From positions 1 to 64,000 of the forward strand of contig JADWOT020000356.1 of the NCBI GenBank assembly GCA_036345935.2: a stretch of DNA of 64,000 nt, written 5' to 3'. Positions 24,681-37,206 of this stretch are shown piece by piece. Positions within the stretch are counted from its first letter, which is position 1, and each line of letters begins with the position of its first letter. The stretch comes from Taenia hydatigena (Eukaryota > Platyhelminthes > Cestoda > Cyclophyllidea > Taeniidae). Made by a program: the position numbers and the translations under genes. A model generated the notes under the pieces. The model had not been told where the DNA came from. It saw only the letters and a program-made list of their open reading frames with translations, and made no database searches.

Positions 24681-27600
24681 AAGTAGGTGATGATGGAATC
24701 TGCCGTGCTTCAACACCTCCTCTTAGACCATTTGCTAATGATTCGTGCAGACAGCATATGAGGAGGGTTCTGGTCTTGGGTGTCGTCCAGTCCTTTTGGA
24801 CACAAATGTAGTAAATACCTCAGAAAAACAATTTAAATGGAGGAGGCGAGGTCGTGAGTACACTAAAAAGGAAACAAAATTATGCTTGAGTCAACTGTTA
24901 TCCTGAGATGGATTTGGCTGGTCATCATATAATTTTAGAGTTAAAGTCTCGTCATGTTTTCGATGGATTCCGTTTCCACATTCACTGGTGCTTCTTTTGG
25001 ACTGTAACATCGGCAAGACGCGCATCAAAGGAAGGAAAACACACATGAGAATTAAGGTTAACTGTGGCAAGTCATCGGCCTCGGTTATCGAGGGCATCCA
25101 TCTCATAGTGTATGGAAAATACAAGTGAGCGAATGTGTCCATACCAGACTCACCCTTTGCTTGTAAAAAGGACTACCATGGAACTAGCTCTTACAATAGC
25201 TGCTTGGAGCACAGTCATCAACAGAAAGGGACATGGACAACTGTATTTTAACTAGGCATTACTTTTGTTGATTAGAAGCGCACATTACTCTAATCATTTG
25301 ACACCGAGACAAATGAACAACCAATGAGCCAGGTTGTGATTAAGTTTTAGACGGTTGGATAAATGTTAACTGCACTTACCATTCACCGAACTGAAGTGGT
25401 CGGTGCCTATCAAGGACAGGCTTTGTTTGCTTTTACTGAGGGTGTATATGTCCGTGTAATAACTGGACGGACGGGATCGGCAACACTTATTTCATGGCCG
25501 ACAATGATGTGTTGGCGGAATCAAGTGGATTCTATGATAGCAATGTTTGGAATGCCCACTCTTAGTAGATGTGGCCAACTTGGATACGGGCAATATAATT
25601 AATGAATGCTAATTTGGCTTATTTGGCAAGGCAGTGGCAACATGAGGATGTGGAATTGAGGGAGGAGGGAATGCATGATTTAATAAAATCCGAGCATTAG
25701 ATGTTTTTCATTTTGACTGTGTGTGGGTAAGTAAAAATTAAAGGATTTACATCGTTTAATGCTTTGATTCTTGCACTTTTATCGAGACCAATCTAGCCAA
25801 ATTCAATTTTTTCAGGGTAACCATGGCATGAAAAATAAGTGGCGACATATTTAGAAATCGTTTATGCAAAAGGCTAAGCAAAGGCAGTCTATGCAAAGCT
25901 AGTTTTTGGCGTTACACCACCGCGTTCTTTCGGTCGGCCAGCTTCCAGAAACGACAAATTGTTGCGCAGACTGAACATTCTGTAAATTAATACTAATTCT
26001 CTTCCTGTCTTTCTTGATACCTCATTGAGTAATTATTTAAATTGACATTGTCAGCAGCGGAGATTCTGTTGGAATCTAAGACATTTTAGTGGAGTACCTT
26101 CGGCCTAAAGCACATAAATCTATCCACTCACTTTCGGCACGAATTATGAGGAGGTCAGTTCTGCGGCCGTGATAACTCGGTTAAGGTGTAGCAAGATTCA
26201 TAATAATATAACTAAACGCCCTGTTGCAAATGCTGCTCAAAATGAAGCTCGATTTGAGTGCACTCGCAACTGAGCGGACCCTTTGATTTCAGTGGTCTGC
26301 GCTGTGTGCTGATGGCAGAATAATAGGAAACTATTCTTCTCAACGCAAGATGTGGCATCAACAGCTGCAGCAAATAATTAATGTGCTTCAGTTAATCCTC
26401 CATTCTTCTACTACCAATTGTTGAAATCTAATGTTATGGAGAAAGACCACTGTTCTGCAGATGCTGTGATACTTATGTTCTTTAAATGTACACTGCAGGT
26501 GAGAGGCGAAACGAAAAATAAACCGAGTTCTGCAGAAGCGATTTGATTCCCTTGAGGCAGAGAATACTTCTCTACCAGCTGTGTCGTCGAATATGATAAA
26601 GGTATCATGAATATTAAAGCTCATCACACCAGGAGTGCTTGCAGAGATTCGAAGGGAAAGGAACTGCTGCGAATTCCGCATTTTTCTTTACAGGAACCTC
26701 CATCTTCTATATGGTGAGAGGACGAGTAAACGTCCAGGCGAGGCTACATCCCTGATTTATCTGTAGTTAGGCATTACTAAGCCTGCCCACTCACCGGGCA
26801 GCGGCAAAATACTAGAAACCAACAGAAAGGGAAAACAGTAAGCATCTGAATGGCTGATCGGCATCGTTTCATCCATTAAATCATCAAATGTTCTGCTTAA
26901 TAGTCAGTCCAAAGGCGCACGCGAGGTGCGGTGGCACAATCATTGGCATAATAGCAAAGGCGTATTACTGAATGGAGATACTACTGAAAAGCTAGTTAGT
27001 AGATGAGATGCTTTGCTGCAGACAACGAGAATAATGGTGGTAATAATTGAACAGATTAGAAAGGATTTGTGTAGGTAATGCAAAGTGGTTGACGACGACT
27101 AGGTACTTTATTAGAACATACTGCATAAGGCGAAAAAACCTAAAAGGAGGATTTGGGTCTTCGAGAAAAGAAAAAAGGATGGTAGAATTTTATCTGACTG
27201 AATAAAAAAAAGGAATGCAACTGCTTGGATTTTCATTGTAAAGAGCTAACGCTAGTAGTAGAGGTCCCCCCCTGCTCATCAATAGGCAGATTCGAGGATT
27301 AGGAAGAGTAAGCAAATCGGCCAACTTTTTGCCTTAACCAAGCTGTGGACTAGTGGAGACGGCTTCGGTATGTGTGTGCGTTTGGGTCTGAGTTTGAGTG
27401 CCTTTCTGATGCAAATCACTCACTCGGCTGAATTAGTTAAGTGTACTTACTAGTGGCTGATTGACATTAGGCTTGAAGTGACTGTTGCTGCAAGTGAAGT
27501 GCTGCTACCATATTGGCCAGATAATTAGGAGCCAGCGACCATAAGCAGCCAAGAAGGCGAAAGCTTCTGTCACTTTAGACAACAAGGATTCTCTGGATTC

Positions 27601-27756
27601 AAGGAGGGCTCCAGAGCTGTATTTTAGTCCTCAACTCCTTCATCATACGTGTCAGCTCACTAACTATGTTGTCCATTTGTACAGTCCTCTGTCAAGCATA
27701 TGCGACTAGATGAGCCCATTTGTACATCAATTAGAATAGGGAAGAACGTAAAGAAT
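24681..27756. other. Stretch with weak exon-like segments only
   Basis: The best candidate is a minus-strand segment at about 26411-26590. It is flanked by an AG and a GTAGTA donor and encodes a beta-rich stretch with alternating hydrophobic residues. It loosely resembles the beta-sandwich segments of trafficking proteins such as TRAPPC8. I could not extend it in phase to neighbouring exons, so I do not call a gene. Other frames, such as plus-strand 25363-25602, show no domain. Confidence 0.35.
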
Positions 27757-27762
27757 TTTATT
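27757..27762 (-). terminator. AATAAA polyadenylation signal of the Fn3-mucin gene
   Basis: A canonical AATAAA on the minus strand lies about 190 bases downstream of the TGA stop of the Fn3-mucin gene. This is a plausible 3'-UTR length. No competing gene on this strand lies nearby. Confidence 0.55.
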
Positions 27763-28089
27763 TGTCATTCAACAGTATGTTACCACAGCTGTGCCACAGT
27801 TTAGAGATTGTTGTCGAAATGACATTCTTCGGGGTAATGAAACCTGAAATAGAAGCGGATAGCGTGTTTAGCACACGCAAGCATTGGACTGCAATAGTCG
27901 GAGAAGGTAATAAAATCGGTGAACTGCAAAGGCTTACAAGAAGGTTCATGTAAGTACTAGAGCCACAGAAGCTAGTAGAGCTGCAGTGGCCAAAGCAGCG
28001 CAGACAGATCCATTGGTGGTGACGAGGGTGTTCGTGGGCGTGAGGGAGGAATCTGTTAAAGCGGTTGTTGCAGGATTCGACGCAAATGG

Positions 28090-28575
28090 TTTCGTCGTAG
28101 CGGGTGAAGAAATCTGGGTAGATCTGTTATTCGTCGTGGTTGTGGGAGTTCTGGCGGTTGTAAAAGTCAGGGTAGACTTGCCATTCGTCGTGGTTGTGAG
28201 AGTAGTGGCGGTTGTAGAATTCAGAGTAGACTGTACATTCGTCGTGGTTGTGGGAGTACTGGCGGTTGTAGAATTCAGAGTAGACTTGCCATTCGTTGTG
28301 GTTGTGGGAGCAGTGGCAGTTGTAGAAGCAAGGGTAGACTTGCTATTCGTCGTGGTTGTGGAAGTAGTGGCGGTTGTAGAATTCAGGGTAGACTTGCCAT
28401 TCGTCGTGGTTGCGAGAGTAGTGGCGGTTGTTGAATTCAGAGTAGACTGTACACTCGTCGTGGTTGTGGGAGTACTGGCGGTTGTAGAATTCAGAGTAGA
28501 CTTGCCATTCGTTGTGGTTGTAGGAGCAGTGGCGGTTGTAGAAGTCAGGGTAGACTGTACATTCGTTGTGGTTGT
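28090..28575 (-). repeat. Nine tandem 54-bp coding repeats (18-residue Thr/Ser mucin-like units)
   Basis: On the minus strand, nine in-frame 54-base units encode variants of a TTTTNxxSTLNSTTA pattern, with VQ, GK, SK or NR at the variable pair. Unit endings run AP, TP, TL, TS, then AP, TP, TL, TP, TK. This indicates a higher-order period of four units (216 bases) present twice. Nearly all differences keep the frame, with no stops. The Thr/Ser density and NST sequons suggest heavy O- and N-glycosylation. The Val-rich plus-strand frame at 27986-28699 is the antisense shadow of these units. Confidence 0.95.
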
Positions 28576-29133
28576 GGGAGTGGTTACGGAACCCGCAGTT
28601 GTTATTGCCCAATTTTGCCCTTCGATTCAAAACAACGAATTTGCTTCAATCAATACTTTTACGTCCATAATTCAACAAAATTTTAACAGCGCAATTTAAA
28701 AGCATTTTAAACTGCCTCTTGAGGCGTGTTTTACGCAAATACCTGTAGTAGATTCCATGGCAAAGGATATTATGAATGAAGCTGCGGAATCATTACTTAC
28801 GAGCAATAATTTGGCTATCGACAAAACGAACAGATAGGACTCACATTCCTTCACACTTGGTGTATTTGTTCGCACTTTATCACTGCAGATGCTACGTCCA
28901 AGGTCTCTCCAATCTTTTCCTACAATGCGTGCACAAACAGTGACAAGAATGGTTTGCTTCGGCTTCAAATACGGGATGGTGTAATTTTCATATTTGGTGT
29001 AGTAGGTACCACTGATCAAAGCATTTTCAACTTCCCAAGAAATACTATAGCCAGTGACACGCACGTTGGCACGAGATGGTGGTTTCCAACTCACGCGCAC
29101 CCTGTAAGGATCGATCGCTTCAAGTGTAACGTT

Positions 29134-29136
29134 CTA
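29134..29136 (-). other. Premature TAG at the start of the Fn3 exon
   Basis: This stop lies five codons into exon 2, immediately before the first predicted Fn3 beta strand. The frame before and after it is coherent. A CAG (Gln) codon changed by C-to-T, or an AAG codon, would explain it. No in-frame ATG follows early enough to give a complete Fn3 domain. Confidence 0.85.
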
Positions 29137-29613
29137 GGGAGCCCTAGGATCTGCAGAAATGGAAACGAAGAAATATTTATGTGCTAGAGTTAAAAAAAAT
29201 GGTTAGGTTTCAGTTGCCCTAGTGTGGTTCCACATGTTACCATGTGACGTGAGAAAGAAGCGAAATGCACAGTGACAAGAAATGATTTCGGACAACTGCA
29301 TACATTGCTTTAATTCTTGGTGGATCGAGTATGGCGCTATGAGGAATGAGACAGTGCAAGGAAATGAAAGAGTCATCTCGGTGGCACTAAGGCAATTTGA
29401 CTGTGCCAAGATAAACCGTGAAGCGGTGTGACGCAGTACAAACAAACTATTGCGAGTAAGTAATTTTAGAACACCTAAGCTATTTTCCTAGTGAGGAACA
29501 CTTGTTATGTCTGCCGCTTGTAACAATTTAATGCTAATTAAAATACCTGCTCCTATTCGCCAAGTGCCTACATCCACTTGTCAATGAAGGTAAAGCATGC
29601 GTAGGTATCTTAC

Positions 29614-29683
29614 CTGCTGCCAGTATGAAATCGCCATGCAAGACTAAAGTTGTTAACAGTATGAAGCAGAGCAAAAGGGACAT
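29614..29683 (-). CDS. Signal-peptide exon of the Fn3-mucin gene
   Basis: Starting at ATG 29681-29683, 23 codons encode a short N-region, a Leu-rich hydrophobic core and a small-residue end (LAA) suited to signal peptidase. The exon ends in phase 1 at a GTAAGA donor. A compact first exon carrying only the secretion signal is what is described for taeniid oncosphere antigen genes. Confidence 0.7.
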
Positions 29684-32600
29684 CTCTCCTCCAAAAAAAT
29701 AGAATTTGTATTTACAACTCAGAAAAGTGTGCTTATAAGCATGCAGTGAAGAGATATACACCAATGAAATGGCCCACTCCTGACCTACGAAGCAAATAGC
29801 ACATTCACACACGCACACCGTGGAACCACACACGATATTGGGTCGTTCAAGTGATTGTGTGGGTGTTCTATGGTGTTGACGCCTGCTAGAGTAAAATGGC
29901 CTTCACCTTCAAAATCGTTTGCGGATTTGTGTCTTCACGATTTTGTGAGTGGGCTAATGCAATGCGAATCCATGCAAGAATAACGGTCCAGTTGTTACAT
30001 TTTGTGCTTGTACTCACCAACAGTGAGGCAGGGTGCGAAATGGTACACCTTAATTTGCTAAGCCTCGTGCAGTCAGCTACTCCCTTAAAACTCTTTGCTG
30101 ACGCATAGAAAAGAGCGGATGCGAATGTGGCGCACCGTCATGCAGTGACGAGGTGCCTCATTTTTCTGTCTGCAGGGCTACGCAAGCAGTTTTGTGTTTA
30201 AAAGCTAAGCCTTTACTTTAAGCCACGTCTTTAGCACCATGCTAATCGCTACTTAGACCTTCTGTTTAGTAGTGAGCAAAAAGTTTTAACACATCAATGC
30301 ACTGTGAGTGCACTGCATTGAACAGTCTCCTTTCGGATATAGTTACAATCCGCTTGTTCGATACCTTTGCCAAAATTGAAATCGCATTACATTTTAGTAA
30401 TCATGAAGCGCAGCAAATGACGATTTTGGGAAAGAGTTACAATATGCGGGTACAATGATAGGGCTAATAATCAACACCAAATAAATTGTGCACCATGGGT
30501 TGCTACTATTATTACTACTTAGAGATTTCACTTATTGAAAATCAGTAATGAAGGCAGACCACAAGTCGCCAACTGCATCTATGCACAAGTCAAGGTAGAA
30601 AATAAATGCAGAAGTAGAATGAGTAGTGATGGAGATTGTTGTGAAAGCAAAGAGGTCAATGGGTGAACGTGTGAGAAGCCAACGTGGACTAGTGGGTGAA
30701 CGTGGGCTTAGTGTGGGCGTGTGTGCCCAGACTGTGATGTGTGTAGGTAGCACGACGAAGCAGCGATTGTTGGTTGGCCTGTTTGACTCTCTGTCTCCCC
30801 ACGGTGCCAAGAAGCCATGGAGGTGGCACTCATCCACCCACATGTTTACTCATCAAAGTAACTATTCGTTCTTCATCGTCTTTGTCCATCCATTTTCTCC
30901 ATTTTTGCTTTCATTCGCTTCCCTATCCTTCCACCATCCCAGCATACAGCCATCAGTCCACCATCCTTCGAAATCTCTCCCCCTGTATCCCTTTCTTTTG
31001 TCCTCAGCAGGACCAACATTCCATCTAACTTATCTTTCAACCCATTCCCATGCATCGAGCCACCAATCGCTTCCTTTTACTCTTCTCCCACTGAAACGAT
31101 TCCCATCAACTCCTCTTATCATGAAATCACTTGTTGTGCTGTTATTTCTCCCCTTAAGGTGGCATTTCACCCTACGTTTAAATCATTTGCCAGTCGTTTT
31201 CTTCAATTGCACCATACACAGCAGTCTTATCTCACCATCGGTAAAATTCTTTTCGCACACGTAAATATCAGCACAACGTGACTCACTTTTGCCAAGCGAG
31301 TTGGAATATGAAGTCTGCACCACATTCTATTCACGAAATATCCATTCATAATCCTGAAACCGGGTATTAGGTATTTGACTTAATGTTCAGCTCGCATTAG
31401 GTCCGTACTTCTTGATCAAGCTATCGACCACATATCTTCCCTACATCCATCCATGCGCCAGCACCTTACCCATCATCCCTTTCATCCGTATACTCACTAA
31501 TTTGTCCCCCCATTCATCAATGCATTTTTCCTGTTTAAGATTTTAATGCCACGCCACCACCACTTTCCATGCCGCCATTTACTTGAGCAAAGGTATTCCT
31601 CCTGCTGAAATTTACTGTACCGTCTACGACATCAACACACAACATTCGATCAGGTGTGCAACAATCGGCGAAATACTACGCCCACCATCAGACCGGACCC
31701 TTTTCTGATGGACAATGATCTCGAATGTCGAGAGGATTAATTAGGAGTGGGTAAGTGAAGAGTATGCACTGTCCCGCTGCTGGCCTACCTGCCACTTAGC
31801 AGTGCATTCGAATGGCAGACTAGCCAATTAGGCTGAAGCACACATGCACATAGAGAACATAAAAGAAGACGAAGAGGGTGATAAAGGAGGCAGCATGGAA
31901 TAAAAACACATGCACTTGGAATGTATTGGGGATAATCAAGAGAAGAGCAGAAAAGACAAGACAAAGGATGTGGGCCAGTGTGTGGGAGGTCGGATGAGGA
32001 AAAACGCAAGAGCAGAGGAGGCAAGAGGAAAGTGGAGACACTGGCTGTTGGGAATGTTCACATCACGACCTACCATGACGCCAATAGTGTTAGCCATAAG
32101 TGTCAGTCATGCGCCTCTCCGCGGTGTCCTGCAGGTCCACTTTGAACAAACCCAGTGGTTGCCAAGGCGAAGAGAGCACAGATGTGGTGTAGGCTCTTTA
32201 TTTTCTACCTGTCTCGACAAAGGTTGTTCACTTTTTGCGGTCATTTGCGTGAGCGAAGAAACAAGCATAGATGGTGGTCGGAGGAGATTGCTGTGGATGA
32301 TGTAAAACTGGAAGCAAGTCACTAGCGCATGCATTGGGTGCATCGCAGAACTGATAGAAAATTTAGGAAAGGGGTATAAGTCGGGTTTAATGTTGGAGGG
32401 AGTGAATGGACGGCATCGGTTGGAGGGAGGAATGAAGAAAAAATTGGTGGATAGATGAATGGTGATGGGATATATGCAAGGTTGAATGCAATGAGGAAAA
32501 GTTGGAGGACGGAGGAGAGGAAGAAAGGAATTAGTTTAAGTAAAAATTATGAATGGCCTAACCACACCTTGCCCATCCACTGGTAATGTCCCATTTGCAT

Positions 32601-35600
32601 CACAAGCACTCTTAGCCTCGGGAGGCCACGTCACTCCTCTGTCCGATACACTTCTTCATCTTGCCGATTTCACAAGCAGTGACTTCTTTCCCTACCCCAC
32701 CAATTTACTACAGCGTGTGTCAGTCTGATTAAACTATTCAATTTTAGCGGTCAACTAAATGCACGTTGCTTCTTTAAAGGACGAGGTGGTGAGCGAGTAG
32801 TCTAAACCATGTAGAGGACGGCAGCATAATAAATGCCCTTTTCACCGGCCTGGTTCGAGTAAGTAAGACAGGTGCATACGGGTTTCTGTGTGTGTGACAG
32901 TTGACTGGATAATGGTGACAGTGGATGATGCTATTCTGGCGCGCTTGCGGTGAGTTGATTAGCTTTAAGCCCACAGCGACTGCTAGTCCACCTGCCAGTG
33001 ACAATGCCAAATCAAGACTTGAGAGAGCGAGTCAAGTGAGAGGCTCAAGAGAGAATTTATTGCGAGAATTGTTAAGAAACGCACTTCGAAGTAGTGGCTT
33101 ATTGCACTGCAAGAGCTTCTTTCTGTAGAGAAGTTAGGAGCACAAAATCCGTTCCTCACCACGATTGAGTTTTTATCACGATCTGCCCGACAAGTTGTCA
33201 CGTTATGTAGGTGGGCTGTGAAGCTCATCGTCAGATCATAGGGACAGAGCTAGCGGTCAGTAACTTAAGATGCGCACATCGGTGGTGGACTTCTCCTCTC
33301 GCCATCATTTCCCTTACACCTTCCCTCATGCGTTGGCATCAATGATCAATAAGAAAGTCAATTTCAAGACTGGAAAATTGAGGATTGGTAGAAAAAACAG
33401 TCTCATGCGTTGCGACTTGTCACTTAAACACGTGAAGTGCTCTATGACTGAATAGATTGAATAGAGCCACCGACGTCTGTCGCCTTCTTCGGTCTTCGCA
33501 GCGTGCTACCGAAGTCATTAAGTAGGCACCGCATGCTGAGTTCCAATCATTTGCATTCGTTTTGTTTGAGCACCTTCAATGTGTTTACTTCCACTGTATG
33601 TGGTATTAGTCATCAGTGGGTGCCAATGTTATCAGCGATAGATGTTTCATTTTTATCACCTTGTAGTTGCCATTATTTTGGGTGTAGTAATGTGTTTATT
33701 CTAAATGCGATTAAAACAAATTTGTTAAATCGATGTTCCTATTTATACCCAATCGAGTTAAAATGGCGGAGCATCAAGAGAATGGAGAACGTAATGTGTA
33801 TTTATCTTTGCTTGATTGGCTCAGGCATTACACACCGTACCACCACTTTTAAAGTCCACCTCTGTGTGCGCGGTAGTGGATCGAGGTGCAGAACGAAAGT
33901 TAGGTTAAAAATAGAGCACTTTAGATACCCTCAAGCATAGTTTAGGTAGAGATTTCGGCTTTCGCATTCTTGCTGCTTAATAAATTTGTTCATTTTTGTT
34001 AAAAAGGATTTCTGCGCTGTTGCAAATTTTGTCAAAGGCAAATGCGTTGCGCAAAGTTAGTAGCAATATAAATAATTGTTTTTGGTGGATTTGAATCATA
34101 TCGCACTGCGTAGCGAAGAAGGTCAGTTGGAATCTTTGCCTGTCTGGACTCATGTCGTCCTACTTTACCAAAATGCCAATTAAAATGCAGTTTGGTAATC
34201 ATGAAATTGCAGCAATGGAGGCTCATTAACGTCGAATTGCGTTTCGCAGTCTTTGTGTTGTCTTTGGCTACAAAATGCGAGCACCGTCAGACTTGACAGC
34301 CCTAGCCTTGATAGCTTCCTTCCAGAGCATTTGTTATTTCTACCAGAAAGCGCATTTGGAGTGAGCAGACACGTGGAGCGGGTTTGCTCAGCTCTGCCTG
34401 TTAGTGTCAGGACGAGTGACGCCTGAAAGTGCAATGAGACGTGTCAGTGGCCAGCAGAATTGGAAGCCTCAGGGAGCGTGGTCTGTTGGTCGCAGCACTG
34501 ACCTGGCTGAGACCGAGGCGCTCACATACTTAACCCGCTTCAAATATCTTTCCACTTACAACAGGTTACTACAAAGTAATCTCTGCATCTTCCGTTGCAA
34601 GCATTTCAATGCTGCTTTGTGAGTGGCTTACATTTGCTTAAGTGGGAAAACATGGATGTCACGTCAACTTAATGTTAGAATGGGTCTTTATTGCAGTGAA
34701 CTACCAAAAATTTGCAAATTCTTATAACAAGCGCAAAATTCATCTTTCTTTGTAGATTTGCCAAGGCAAAATGCTGTGGTAAATGCTAGCGTTTTGAGTG
34801 TAGACTCAACGAATGTTTAGCTGCGTTAACCTGCTTTAAGTTTCCGTTTGGAATGATTCCACCCTTGTGTGCGAATTGCCTATGGCAATTAAAAGAGTAA
34901 GGAATGCAAGGGAAACAAGAGCATGGTCACAGCAGTTAATGAGGTGGAAAATGTCATCGAGTTTTTCATTTACTCTCACTGCAGACACTAGCTTCACCAT
35001 GCTAATGAAGCTAAATGATTTCCGTAAAAGTCATAGCATAAATCACGTGACACTGTGATATTCATTGGATTGGCTCATTATCTGATATTCAAATTAAGGA
35101 GAAAGTGAGGAACTTGAGTGGTCAAAAATCCTATTTGGTGCGGAGATTTTTGTATTTTGGGTGGAGTTTTGGACGTCTTCTTCAATGCCGGCTGCTCCTT
35201 AATTTGTCTAGTTGAGTCGTTGGCACAGACTGCACGCGTCACAGACACCACATTCATGAATCTTCATGGACTACGTTTAACATCGCACCCACGACGAATT
35301 TCGATTTAACTCATTGGATTAGGCATGTTCCTCATGCTGAGAGTATTTTACGGCGAGTTCTGCTGGGCCACAAAACACGGCAATGTACTTGCATTAGTGG
35401 AAACCCCTGTGGACAACCAAATTAGCCTCTCAGGCACCACCGTCGTCGTGACGATCGATGCCTTGATTGACATCGTCCATACCACGCAACGCATTGCGTA
35501 CAGCTGCTTACATTTCTTGCCTACATCCATCCATTCATCCATGTACCTTTCTTTTATTTATCCCATTACTTATTAACCCATCCATTCATTTTATCTCTCT

Positions 35601-37206
35601 AAAAAGCCTAGAATGCCTTTTCGCTATCATCACAGCACACATCCACCCACACATATGTGCCATCTGCAATTCCAAATGCAAAATCGCAAAAACATGCTCC
35701 ACTTATTTTTAATGCCCTTGCCCTGGTTTCACTTACAAAATTAAAACGCAAAATTTCCTTTTTTTATTTTTCATTCACACTATAACGCTTTTGGTAAGCT
35801 TTTAAATATTAAGGGAGTTACTGCACCTTGGAAATGGGGCAAGTTAGGGAGGTTGAGAGAACAGATGAAGAAAGCTGAAAAATCAAGTATCAAAAAACGA
35901 ATTACTGCCTTAGAGTTATGCTTTTTTGTAAAACATCGTCAAAAGTACATTGTAATGCAGAGCTTCAAAAGATTTAAGAATTCTAAGTGGTAATTTTAAT
36001 GAAATGTTTGCTTTTAATTTGAATTTCCCCAAATGCGGGATTTGTAGTCTATTTTTATAGGAAATTTGCGGTTATGCTAAAGGTTTATTCCTTAAAAGCA
36101 AACTCTATTCGCCCCTAAATTTGCTCGACAAGCCTTGACTTCGTCATAAAAATTAAGGGATCGTCCTAGCTTGAAGGATGGGTCATCAGGAAGTGGTATA
36201 TTTCTTACATGCGATCGTTTTCATTTAATTTTTTGTCTCCCACAAGGAAGAGTTTTACCTCTCTCCCCTCTTTCCACCCAGAGAACTTAACAAAGTGTGT
36301 AAGGGCAGCCAGCATTTAATAGCATTCAACCCAACCTAAGAATGAAAAATTAGTATTCCGTACATTACATTTTCTTGTCTTCGGTTTCCATTTTAGCGAA
36401 GCAGGAATATCTTACTCCTCTCTCACCTTTTTCTACTTCGAACCCAGCACCAGTTTTCCCTCTCTTCTCTGGTGATACAATGCTTGCTGTTGTGTTTGAT
36501 TACACCTACACACAATCGGATTAAAAATGTATAGATGCCTACCCAGACCATCATTACCGCCACGAAGACAAGGAGACTGGCTTTCGATTGACGAGCAGCG
36601 TGTATTACGGATGCAGCTTTTATCACCGCATCGGTGTTGCTGAACGTGTTGCTACTGGATTTTGAGTTAGAGTGTCCTCACTACTGAATTGATGCTAAGT
36701 GGCAGTTTCGTGGTGAAGTCAGCTTCCGATTTGCCAAACAATAGAGCAGCATTGATGGCGAGCGAATACTGCTTAAGAAGAACGTCCACTCGCCTGATAC
36801 TGGTGGGTAACAAGTAAAGAAGACGTATGTGCTATTTTAAGCATTATAAGTTCTGATGACTGTGGTGGCTGGAACCCAAAATGCAATGTGAGCAGAAGAG
36901 ATCGTCCAGTCACCGTCGCAAAGCCACGAGACGATGACAGGTTTTTCCAATTGACACATCAAACGTCACCTCGGCTTCACTAATTTTGATAATCAGCAGA
37001 ATAAGACCATGCGGATCACTTTTATCATTGTCGACATATTTTGTTGGATATTTTGCAAGCGTCTAAAACATCTGCTCCCTCACAGCACCACAAAAACAAC
37101 CTCTGATATGGGTAGGTAATTGACACTCACTTGATAAGTTGCCCGGTGATTGAGGTGGTTAATTAATTATTGAAGTCCTTGAGGGCAAAGTACATGCCGT
37201 AGTTGT
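29684..37206. other. Long non-coding stretch rich in simple pyrimidine sequence
   Basis: No gene is supported. The 212-codon plus-strand frame at 30626-31264 runs through low-complexity CATC/CTTCC sequence. Its translation is a Ser/Pro/His/Leu mixture without a domain, so I treat it as a compositional artefact. Similar CCATCC-like tracts occur near 31.43-31.50 and 35.52-35.60 kb, and GGA-rich sequence at 32.39-32.53 kb. The 145-codon frame at 33503-33940 shows no domain. Confidence 0.5.
30880..31000 (+). repeat. CCATCC-like low-complexity pyrimidine tract
   Basis: Repeated CCATCC, CATCC and CTTCC words dominate this stretch. They create a long artefactual open frame because stop codons are rare in such sequence. 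Shorter tracts of the same kind recur in the window. Confidence 0.6.

Larger units (their letters stand above)
27946..29683 (-). pseudogene. Secreted Fn3 and mucin-repeat, probably GPI-anchored surface protein; in-frame TAG in the Fn3 exon
   Basis: Three minus-strand exons, 29614-29683, 28845-29150 (end could be 28857) and 27946-28619, join in phase 1/phase 1 to 350 codons ending in TGA. Residues 1-23 form a signal peptide with a leucine-rich core, cut by a GTAAG donor. Exon 2 is an Fn3-like domain: a VSWKPP Trp strand, a YSISWE strand, a YLKP tyrosine-corner-like turn, a VTVCAR strand and two cysteines. Exon 3 has nine 18-residue Thr/Ser repeats (residues 141-302), many with an N-S-T sequon, then a Thr-rich spacer and a hydrophobic C-terminus ending in VALVLT, typical of GPI attachment. 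The exon logic (signal, Fn3, hydrophobic tail) matches taeniid oncosphere antigens of the EG95/45W type, which lack this mucin block as far as I know. Codon 29 is TAG (29134-29136). Using its AG as acceptor breaks phase. It may be a pseudogene, a null allele or a base error. Confidence 0.75.

Noticed and set aside
27986..28699. 237-codon Val-rich plus-strand open frame
   Set aside because: It is the exact antisense of the Thr/Ser repeat exon on the minus strand. The minus-strand frame has the matching signal peptide, Fn3 exon, GPI-like tail and splice phases, so the plus frame is a shadow.
30626..31264. 212-codon plus-strand open frame
   Set aside because: It runs through CCATCC/CTTCC low-complexity sequence. 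The translation has no domain, and such pyrimidine-rich sequence rarely yields stops.
31910..32305. 131-codon plus-strand frame
   Set aside because: The purine-rich composition explains the lack of stops. No domain, splice structure or homology is recognisable.
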